Source of the DNA: a virus
Reading direction: 5' to 3' (one strand)
Length of the DNA stretch: 50,030 bases
IMG/VR virus record: IMGVR_UViG_3300025099_000033
Coordinates: 1-50,030 of that record
Under the pieces are notes generated by a model. It ran no database searches. It was not told where the DNA came from and worked only from the letters and a program-made list of their open reading frames with translations. This document shows positions 45,036 through 50,030 of this stretch, in pieces. Each line of letters opens with the position of its first letter. The first letter of the stretch is position 1. The position numbers were made by a program, and so were the translations under genes.

Positions 45036-45641
45036 TTAACCACCAAATTTTAAATCAAACATTTTTTGAGCTTCAGGTCCTTTAAAAACATCTTTTTTCA
45101 TTCTAAAAGGTTTACCTTCTTTAACTATAGTCTTTCTAACTTTTCCATCTAATCCATATAAAGATCTAGTTGCTGTTCTAACTCCTGTATTAGGATCTTT
45201 TTTAATTCTTGTTTTTCTTAATTTTACTTCAGGACTTAATATATTTTTAGCTGTAAATGTTCTAGTTATATCTTTCCCTCCATCTGAGGTTTTACCACCT
45301 TCTTTTTTTAAACTAATAGTTATACCATCTGGAAATGTGTATGAAAATTTTCTTGATTTTATTTCTTTATCTTTTTTAGATGGTACATCTTCTTCATTTT
45401 TTTTATTTTCTTTTATTACGAGACCCCCACCTATACTCATACCCTTCATATAACTATCCATTCCACTAGCATTTAATGGGGATGATTTCTTTCCTCGAAG
45501 TATTTTAAAATCTTCTTTATCTAACTTACCATCTTTGTTTTTGTCTAACTTTTTTTGACCTCCAACTAATTGGTTTAAAGGACTTGTTTTTGCAAAAGCT
45601 TTTAATGGTGTTGTCCTTAATTTTGAATTAAAATTCATCAT
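45036..45641 (-). CDS. Basic protein with one EF-hand-like calcium loop
   Basis: The 201-aa, Lys-rich protein contains D33-K-N-K-D-G-K-L-D-K-E-D44 within GGQKKLDKNKDGKLDKEDFK, a good 12-residue EF-hand loop with Asp rather than Glu at position 12. The rest has beta-like segments (FSYTFPDGITISLKKEGGKT, RTATRSLYGLDGKVRKTIVK) and a final EAQKMFDLKFGG. Similar single EF-hand phage proteins are common; their role is unknown, perhaps calcium-dependent virion assembly. It sits 3 bp from both neighbours. Confidence 0.7.
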   Translation of the reverse strand: MMNFNSKLRTTPLKAFAKTSPLNQLVGGQKKLDKNKDGKLDKEDFKILRGKKSSPLNASGMDSYMKGMSIGGGLVIKENKKNEEDVPSKKDKEIKSRKFSYTFPDGITISLKKEGGKTSDGGKDITRTFTAKNILSPEVKLRKTRIKKDPNTGVRTATRSLYGLDGKVRKTIVKEGKPFRMKKDVFKGPEAQKMFDLKFGG

Positions 45642-45643
45642 AG

Positions 45644-46084
45644 TTATCTATCTTTATCTCTTATCATATCATCTAAAGCTTTATTCATAACTTTATCTGT
45701 ATATGATTTGTTTTTGTAAAAAATATTTCTTTCTGTAAATGGTGGATCTTCTTCACCTAGTAAGATTCTATATATCCTACTAATTACTTGACTGCATTTA
45801 AAAGATGTTTTGAAGATACTGTATTTTATAGTTGTCCTATTACGATGTCTCCAAACTTCTATCCACCCCTCTTTTTTCAACCTCTCCCACCTATGCTTAT
45901 CCCAAGAGTATGTATACACTCCTTCAATAAATTCATTTCTTGTAAATCTACCTTTACAATCTAAGTATATTAATAATTCTAAATCAGCATCATTTAATCC
46001 ATAAGTTTTACAGACCCACTTACGTGTGAGCCTGTAATACTTAAGGATGTTAAGATCACGAAGATCTTGTGCTGTTAATCGCAT
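45644..46084 (-). CDS. Winged-helix-like (MarR-type shape) protein
   Basis: The 146-aa basic protein reads LRDLNILKYYRLTRKWVCKT, YGLNDADLELLIYLDCKGRF, TRNEFIEGVYTYSWDKHRWE, RLKKEGWIEVWRHRNRTTIK. This is a helix-turn-helix followed by a beta wing (WIEVWRHRN), as in MarR-like proteins, and resembles small marine-phage proteins I have seen annotated that way. It may bind DNA as a late regulator or, given its neighbours, serve a structural role. It is coupled closely to the EF-hand gene (2-bp gap). No target site is evident. Confidence 0.72.
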   Translation of the reverse strand: MRLTAQDLRDLNILKYYRLTRKWVCKTYGLNDADLELLIYLDCKGRFTRNEFIEGVYTYSWDKHRWERLKKEGWIEVWRHRNRTTIKYSIFKTSFKCSQVISRIYRILLGEEDPPFTERNIFYKNKSYTDKVMNKALDDMIRDKDR

Positions 46085-46087
46085 TTA

Positions 46088-46447
46088 TTACGATGCATCA
46101 ACTACTGCTAGTGAAGCACAAGCTGTAATATTGCCATTTAAGAACACACTGTTCTCACTATCAGCTACAACAATAAAAGGGCTGTTAATAGCACTAGCAC
46201 TAGAAATTGCACCAGTTATAGATTCCATAACTTCCTTATGTTTACCAGAAGTAATGGTAAGAACTATAACAGGTAGATCTATACCTGAATCTTCATCTGA
46301 TTCTTGACCAGAATTAAAATAAATTCTAAGAGAGGTTGCTGTATGCATCTCAAGATGAGATAATTTATCAGCAGGGAAACAAGCTACTTCTTCAGTTGAT
46401 GTTGTTGAATCCGGAGCTCCACTTGCAAAATATAAAAACTTTTTCAT
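46088..46447 (-). CDS. Small beta protein, paralogue of the 139-aa neighbour
   Basis: The 119-aa protein begins KKFLYFASG and contains VIVLTITSGKHKEVMESITG, AISSASAINSPFIVVADSEN and SVFLNGNITACASLAVVDAS. The 139-aa protein just upstream has the same frame of motifs (KYLYFRS, I-T-I-T...K-A-V-M-K-S-I-V-K-A-I-K-S, F-I-E-V-F-D, I-A-S-I-S-V-I-K). The two are therefore likely tandem duplicates. A small virion role is inferred. A ~100-bp intergenic gap separates them. Confidence 0.72.
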   Translation of the reverse strand: MKKFLYFASGAPDSTTSTEEVACFPADKLSHLEMHTATSLRIYFNSGQESDEDSGIDLPVIVLTITSGKHKEVMESITGAISSASAINSPFIVVADSENSVFLNGNITACASLAVVDAS

Positions 46448-46548
46448 GATTATTATTTGTTTTAAGTTTTAAAATTAATTTACTGTTTTTGGTTATTGGA
46501 TTATGGATTATGGTTTCTGGATTATTCTATATTAATAGAATTTTTTTA
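46448..46548. other. 101-bp gap between paralogues with imperfect repeats and an AT hairpin
   Basis: It contains ggattatggattatgg-like direct repeats (~46498-46520) and a 7-bp all-AT-type inverted repeat ATTCTAT...ATAGAAT (46524-46541), followed on the + strand by six or seven T. No ORF fits. A weak + strand terminator or a recombination scar is possible; nothing is proven. Confidence 0.4.
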
Positions 46549-46968
46549 CTAGTCAGCGTAATCTGTTTTAATAACAGATATAGATGCTATATCAGGATCA
46601 ACTTTTAATCCAGAATTAGCATCAAAGACTTCTATAAATCCATCATCACCTGATGATTTTATAGCTTTTACAATACTTTTCATAACTGCTTTTTGATTGT
46701 TGGCAGTTGTTATAGTTATGTTTATGAAATCACAAGAATCACCATCTCCTGCTGCACCCTGATCTTCACCTACAACACCTGTTGGTATTGCTTGTGGTTG
46801 AAACGCTAAATGCAAAACACTATCTCCAGTAGTAATAACACCTGCTGCATCTACTGTGCCTGAACACATACCCTTTAAAGAACTGACTGGATACAATATT
46901 GATCCTGAAGCATCATCATCATTTATTAATGTGGCATCTGATCTAAAGTATAAATATTTTTCTGTCAT
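46549..46968 (-). CDS. Small beta protein, paralogue of the 119-aa neighbour
   Basis: The 139-aa acidic protein (KYLYFRSDATLINDDDASGS, FINITITTANNQKAVMKSIV, KAIKSSGDDGFIEVFDANSG, ASISVIKTDYAD) shares its motif order with the 119-aa gene. It has a ~25-residue insertion around SVLHLAFQPQAIPTGVVGED. Its start is 6 bp after the groES stop. It is presumably a virion component; no family name is known to me. Confidence 0.72.
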   Translation of the reverse strand: MTEKYLYFRSDATLINDDDASGSILYPVSSLKGMCSGTVDAAGVITTGDSVLHLAFQPQAIPTGVVGEDQGAAGDGDSCDFINITITTANNQKAVMKSIVKAIKSSGDDGFIEVFDANSGLKVDPDIASISVIKTDYAD

Positions 46969-46974
46969 TTGTTT

Positions 46975-47232
46975 CTATTCTACCAAGACAACATCTTGTG
47001 CTCTTATAATTTTATAAAGGGTGTCTCCATAGCTAATACCATGTCCTGCATGCTTGTCATAGTATACTATGTCTTTATCATTGACACCCTCGACCTTACT
47101 GCCGCAGCTGATAACCTTAGCTCTAACGTAACGATTATCTAGGTCTGTCTTTTCTGTGAAAATAAGTCCAGCAATCTTTTTCTGTTCTTCTTTGATATCA
47201 CTTACTATCAAATAAAAATTAATTGCTTTCAT
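46975..47232 (-). CDS. groES: GroES co-chaperonin
   Basis: The 85-aa protein follows the GroES plan: strand FYLIVSDIKEEQKKIAGLIF, a mobile loop around GLIFTEKTDLDNRYV, then AKVISCGSKVEGVNDKDIVY, YDKHAGHGISYGDTLYKIIR and the closing QDVVLVE. It caps the GroEL ring so virion proteins can fold inside. It starts inside the end of groEL (14-bp overlap), so the order is groEL-groES, reverse of the usual bacterial operon. The short length is within the co-chaperonin range. Confidence 0.85.
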   Translation of the reverse strand: MKAINFYLIVSDIKEEQKKIAGLIFTEKTDLDNRYVRAKVISCGSKVEGVNDKDIVYYDKHAGHGISYGDTLYKIIRAQDVVLVE

Positions 47233-48784
47233 TAGTCCTCATATTAGATATCACACAATCTGCAGATATAATGGTGGATACCACACTAACTGCATTCTTC
47301 AAAGCTGTTTTAGTTACAAGTACGGGATCTATGATCCCACCCTTAATCATGTTAACATGCTTACCAGATACTACATTGAAGCCCCAACCTTCTTTTAAAG
47401 GTTCAACAGAATCTTCAATGCTTGCATTTTCTAATATAGTTTCATAAGGTGCACGAATGGCACGTAATAAAATATTTTCACAGTCGTTAGAAGGTAGTAT
47501 TTTTTGTGAGGCATTTAACAGCGCAATACCCCCACCAGATATAATACCTTCTTTTAATGCTGCCTTTACAGCATATATTGCATCTTCGACCCGATCCTTT
47601 TTCTCTTTCATTTCAACTTTAGAATCAGCACCTACTCTTACAATACCGACAGATCCAGATAGTATACTTAGTCTATCTTGCAGTTTCTTTTTAAGAAACC
47701 CATCTTTTTCTTTTTCTATTTTCTTTTCTACTTCAGTAATTCTTTCTTCAATATCATGATTAATATCTTTAATCTTTAACACTGTATTTTTAGAATCTGT
47801 AACTGAAGTTAATACCTCACCTAAACAGTCAGGTTGTATTAAATCTAAATCATCACCTAATTCTTCATTTATAACTTTAGCCCCTGTAAGTATGGCTAAG
47901 TCATCAATAGTATCATTTTTATAAGGTCCGAATCCCGGTAGGTCAATAATATTAACATTAATATTCCCTTTCACCTTATTCATCGTTAAAGCTGTTTGTA
48001 CTTGTTGTGCAACTGGTGCTACAATAAGTAAAGCTTTTTTATGTTTTATAACATGCTCTAGTACAGATTGTATCTTCCTAATACTTGTTATTTCTGAAGA
48101 TACTATTAATACTAGTGGGTTTTCTAAAACTGCAGTCTCTCTATCCTTATCAGTTACAAAGTAACTGGATGTTAAACCACATTCTATCTGCACCCCCTCA
48201 ACACTTTCAACATAAGTATTGTTATCCTCCGATTCTTCCATTAGCACTACACCATTCTTACCTACGATGCTGTAAGCTTCTGCTATTGTTTTACCAAGAG
48301 TAAGGTCATTGTTACAAGATATCGAAGCTACACTATCTAGCATGTTATCTTTAACTTCTATACTTTTCTTGTCAAGATATTCATTTACTTTTTTAAGTGC
48401 AGAGTCTATACCTTGCTTTATTTGTCTGACAGTTTTAACTGACTTAACACAATTAGCTTCTCTCATAAGGGATTCGGCAAGTACGATAGCTGTTGTAGTA
48501 CCGTCACCTGCCTCCCTCACTGTATTCCTAGAAGCCTCTTTAATAAGAGTTGCTCCTATATTCTCCATTGGATCAAACAAGACAACCGATTCCGCTACGG
48601 TTACTCCGTCTTTTGTGATCACTGGTTTACCTCTAGCATCTTCATAAATTACACATTTACCAGATGCACCTAGAGTAGACTTAACTGCTTTAGCAAGTTT
48701 ATCTACTCCAGCTGATATTTTGCTGTTAGCTGAATCACCAAAGTTTAAATCTTTGACAATCTCACTAGGTTGACTGTATTCCAT
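47219..48784 (-). CDS. groEL: GroEL chaperonin
   Basis: The 521-aa ring-forming ATPase folds proteins. ATP-site motifs are present: ITKDGVTVA (D59, E. coli D52), AGDGTTTAIVLAES (D94, E. coli D87), and the RVEDAIYAVKAALKEGIISGGGIALL block holding the catalytic Asp (D398 equivalent). The apical and intermediate domains lie between. It ends SNMRTNESN, lacking the Gly-Gly-Met tail of bacterial GroEL. The start is preceded by a repeated ATTTA-type leader (taaattaaattaaatt). It is likely used for capsid or giant-protein folding together with groES. Confidence 0.93.
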   Translation of the reverse strand: MEYSQPSEIVKDLNFGDSANSKISAGVDKLAKAVKSTLGASGKCVIYEDARGKPVITKDGVTVAESVVLFDPMENIGATLIKEASRNTVREAGDGTTTAIVLAESLMREANCVKSVKTVRQIKQGIDSALKKVNEYLDKKSIEVKDNMLDSVASISCNNDLTLGKTIAEAYSIVGKNGVVLMEESEDNNTYVESVEGVQIECGLTSSYFVTDKDRETAVLENPLVLIVSSEITSIRKIQSVLEHVIKHKKALLIVAPVAQQVQTALTMNKVKGNINVNIIDLPGFGPYKNDTIDDLAILTGAKVINEELGDDLDLIQPDCLGEVLTSVTDSKNTVLKIKDINHDIEERITEVEKKIEKEKDGFLKKKLQDRLSILSGSVGIVRVGADSKVEMKEKKDRVEDAIYAVKAALKEGIISGGGIALLNASQKILPSNDCENILLRAIRAPYETILENASIEDSVEPLKEGWGFNVVSGKHVNMIKGGIIDPVLVTKTALKNAVSVVSTIISADCVISNMRTNESN

Positions 48785-48811
48785 TAAATTAAATTAAATT
48801 GATTATTATTT

Positions 48812-48834
48812 AAAAGACTAACCCAAAGGCTAGT
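48812..48834 (-). terminator. Hairpin terminator candidate upstream of groEL
   Basis: On the - strand ACUAGCC and GGUUAGU pair (seven pairs, one G-U) around a UUUG tetraloop, followed by C-UUUU-AAAUAAU. Bases 48817-48834 hold the stem-loop. It would separate the small genes upstream from groEL. The U run is short, so strength is uncertain. Confidence 0.55.
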
Positions 48835-48852
48835 TTTTATTGATTATTATTA

Positions 48853-48960
48853 TTACTTCTTCTTTTTCTTCATCAACATCATTGGTGATTTCTTCTTCAT
48901 CATTGTCATTGGTGACTTTTTTTTCATCATCATCGCTGGTGACTTCTTTTTTTTCATCAT
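48853..48960 (-). CDS. 35-aa Lys/Met-repeat mini-protein (KKKSPM repeats)
   Basis: A short ORF read directly from sequence: MMKKKKSPA, MMMKKKSPMT, MMKKKSPMML, MKKKKK. It consists of three tandem ~9-10-residue units with the motif M-M-K-K-K-S-P and a basic tail. Lys/Met KKKSP proteins are a small basic type seen in marine phage late regions, as I recall. The repeats are also visible as ~33-bp DNA repeats (catcattggtgac-like). It is located 20 bp upstream of the terminator. Function unknown; perhaps DNA condensation. Confidence 0.6.
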   Translation of the reverse strand: MMKKKKSPAMMMKKKSPMTMMKKKSPMMLMKKKKK

Positions 48961-48980
48961 AACTATAATTGTTTAAATAT

Positions 48981-49271
48981 TTAAAATGTTTTAACTACTT
49001 TAGGACCTTTTAAAGCCTCAAGTTTCTTATTGTAATGTTCGATACTACCATCGATAGCTGCTTCTGCACCATCTAAGGTCTCTCTTCTTGTAACGTCATA
49101 CCAAACATCCTCATTGTCGATGTCTCGGTGCTCGGTTTGATAAAATCCATTCGGTAATTGTGTAATCCTCCAGTTACTTTTTAAAGCAACATGCTTGAGT
49201 TTCTCAATTATTTCTGGATTTACTTGTGTTTGGTTGTTCACTGTGTTTGAACGGTAATAAAAATATGTCAT
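48981..49271 (-). CDS. Small conserved-type protein
   Basis: I start it at 49271 (MTYFYYRSNTVNNQTQVNPE); the 49301 start would place the CCGC hairpin in the gene. The 96-aa protein has a helix (PEIIEKLKHVALKSNW), a beta pair (RITQLPNGFYQTEHRDIDNE) and a final helix (DGAEAAIDGSIEHYNKKLEA). This arrangement recurs in small marine phage proteins of unknown role. A hairpin and an A-rich leader lie just upstream. Confidence 0.7.
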   Translation of the reverse strand: MTYFYYRSNTVNNQTQVNPEIIEKLKHVALKSNWRITQLPNGFYQTEHRDIDNEDVWYDVTRRETLDGAEAAIDGSIEHYNKKLEALKGPKVVKTF

Positions 49272-49295
49272 GGTTTTTAAATTTACATGGTTAAG

Positions 49296-49309
49296 CCGCA
49301 ATATCGCGG
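49296..49309. other. Small GC hairpin in the leader of the 96-aa gene
   Basis: CCGC (49296-49299) and GCGG (49306-49309) pair around a 6-nt AT loop. This is unusually GC-rich for the region. It lies ~25 bp upstream of the chosen start at 49271. It might shape translation initiation; the effect is unknown. Confidence 0.35.
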
Positions 49310-49329
49310 TTATCTTTAGGTTTTTTACC

Positions 49330-49434
49330 TTATTTTTTCTTATATAAATACTTTTTTAAGGTGTAAGCTACCACTGTTAATGATATTAACACTAAATTAA
49401 TTAAAACTATAAGAAAAGTAGCTTCATTATCCAC
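49330..49434 (-). CDS. 34-aa single-pass membrane mini-protein with GTG start
   Basis: The frame reads M(GTG)DNEATFLIVLINLVLISLTV, then VAYTLKKYLYKKK. The GTG at 49434 is one base past the upstream stop (TAA at 49436-49438), pointing to coupled translation. One hydrophobic helix and a Lys/Tyr basic tail give a small inner-membrane topology. The longer ATG reading from 49632 is out of frame inside the basic 84-aa gene and is rejected. Function unknown. Confidence 0.5.
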   Translation of the reverse strand: MDNEATFLIVLINLVLISLTVVAYTLKKYLYKKK

Positions 49435-49435
49435 T

Positions 49436-49690
49436 TTATTTGTAGTATTTATACTGATAATTACTTTTACCCTCTTTTTTAGTTCCTTCGCCCTCGTTTC
49501 CTCTATTAGATCTAACAGAAACAAACTTTCCTCGCTTATGATCAAAGTCTTTACCTGCAGCAGCACTAGGATTTGCCCTAGCTTCACGTTGAGCATGTGC
49601 TTTTTTAGCTCTTCTGGCAGGAGATTTAGCAAAAGCCAAGTCTCTAGCAGCCTTATCTCTACGTGCTTGTGCAGATAATTTTTGTTTCAT
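49436..49690 (-). CDS. Small basic, Lys/Arg-rich phage protein
   Basis: The 84-aa protein (MKQKLSAQARRDKAARDLAF, then AKSPARRAKKAHAQREARAN, PSAAAGKDFDHKRGKFVSVR, SNRGNEGEGTKKEGKSNYQY) has a basic Ala/Arg/Lys helix and a second half KDFDHKRGKF-SNRGN-GTKKEG of a form I recall from marine phage small proteins. It is probably nucleic-acid-associated by charge, but without a known role. It is the first gene of the visible - strand block, 38 bp from the right-end inverted repeat. Confidence 0.72.
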   Translation of the reverse strand: MKQKLSAQARRDKAARDLAFAKSPARRAKKAHAQREARANPSAAAGKDFDHKRGKFVSVRSNRGNEGEGTKKEGKSNYQYKYYK

Positions 49691-50030
49691 ATTAATACTA
49701 TTACATGTAAAAAATATTTTTTAAAATAGTGCGACAATAGGGTGTTACTATTATATATCTTATACCCTAATGTCACACTTTTTGTGTAATATTAGATATG
49801 TGGGGATTTTGGGTTACAAATACTGTGCCAAGTACAGATTGCAAAACAAAAACCATTTTTTTAAACCCAGTCCCCCCATGATTTTATAAAAAATTTTAGA
49901 ATTTTCTGCCTTTTTATATATATTTTTTGTGAAATATTTTAGGTTTTTTTTAGACCCCCACCTCTAATTTTTTTATTAACATAATATATTATAGCATCGG
50001 GGTTGGGCTTGTGCGTGGGGTGGTGTGTAT
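49691..50030. other. ~340-bp noncoding right end with two inverted repeats
   Basis: I see no convincing ORF. It holds the 16-nt inverted repeat 49728-49779, then a looser GGGG-attt-GGGTT / AACCC-agtc-CCCC pair (49802-49815 and 49864-49877), long T-runs, and at the very end a G/T-rich stretch (cggggttgggcttgtgcg) beyond poly-AT. It could be an origin, packaging or divergent promoter region, but nothing is demonstrated. It extends beyond the window. Confidence 0.5.
49728..49779. terminator. Imperfect 16-bp inverted repeat, possible terminator
   Basis: Arms agtgcgacaatagggt and accctaatgtcacact match at 14 of 16 positions around a 20-nt loop. On the + strand it is followed by TTTTTG, terminator-like for rightward transcription. 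On the - strand the mismatch at position 5 becomes G-U and a U-rich AUUUUAAAAAAU follows, so a bidirectional role is possible. It shares the AGTGTGAC core with the 26657 hairpin. Confidence 0.5.

Noticed and set aside
46524-46547. Seven-bp AT hairpin followed by T run on the + strand
   Set aside because: The stem is nearly all A-T and there is no + strand gene upstream for it to terminate; kept only as a note in the gap entry.
49436-49632. Upstream part of a 100-aa - strand ORF (49330..49632)
   Set aside because: It is out of frame inside the better supported 84-aa basic gene; only its end, from a GTG at 49434, is kept as a separate candidate.
49900-49960. Possible Bacteroidota-type promoter (TTG / TAnnTTTG) in the right-end AT stretch
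   Set aside because: Spacing of the TA and TTTG elements does not fit and T-runs give many near matches by chance.
1-50030. tRNA genes, integrase/attachment sites, IS elements, reverse transcriptase or DGR
   Set aside because: I looked for cloverleaf-like segments and for signature motifs in all larger frames and saw none I could support.

Overview
The window is about 50 kb of an AT-rich (roughly one-third GC by eye), gene-dense tailed-phage genome. A ribonucleotide reductase cassette on the + strand (1..3123, nrdB cut by the left edge) runs into a single block of about 43 genes, all on the - strand, from about 49.7 kb down to 3.1 kb. I see no tRNA, CRISPR array, IS element, integrase, polymerase or replication gene, so the early and replication genes presumably lie outside the window.

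Host and relatives (inference): almost no start codon has a GGAGG-type site. Leaders are A-rich, often built on AATAAAACA, as in Bacteroidota and their phages. An adhesin with 16 DUF285/BspA-type repeats, an ~807-aa portal with a Gln/Lys-rich tail, a 737-aa terminase with a degenerate Walker A, an ~500-aa capsid protein, two neck-ring proteins, a giant nozzle ('muzzle') protein and giant ejection/cargo proteins together resemble short-tailed marine flavobacterial and crAss-like phages. A marine Bacteroidota host is the best guess, not proven.

Layout in transcription order (right to left on the - strand). (a) 49.7-45.0 kb: structured noncoding right end, small basic or membrane proteins, a Lys/Met-repeat mini-protein, a hairpin terminator, groEL then groES, two paralogous beta proteins, a winged-helix protein, an EF-hand protein and a mini zinc peptidase. 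(b) 44.7-40.0 kb: holin-like protein, S74-chaperone fibre, DUF285 adhesin. (c) 39.9-33.6 kb: small proteins, a putative tandem Cpn10-like protein, a possible small terminase, terminase large subunit, portal. (d) 33.6-26.7 kb: decoration-type small proteins, a second S74 fibre, an acidic scaffold with an AT-hook-like motif, the major capsid protein, a terminator, a head/neck-associated protein. (e) 26.6-5.4 kb: two neck-ring proteins, the 2823-aa nozzle, a small beta protein, a third S74 protein, a 508-aa helical protein and a 2567-aa ejection/polyvalent protein. (f) 5.4-3.1 kb: membrane coiled-coil protein, DUF5675 protein, three small basic or cysteine-bearing proteins, a PAP2-type phosphatase and a DUF5872-like protein.

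How the genes fit together: RNR supplies deoxynucleotides. Phage GroEL/GroES, and perhaps the extra Cpn10-like protein, would help fold virion proteins. Scaffold, capsid protein, portal and terminase build and fill the head. Ring and nozzle proteins form the short tail, the giant proteins would be packaged and ejected, and the fibres and adhesin bind cells. The most unusual feature is a ~70-aa beta-module repeated about ten times through the nozzle protein and also inserted, nearly intact, into a loop of an unrelated ring protein. Second is a ~570-bp island of clearly higher GC covering exactly the ATPase core of the terminase gene.
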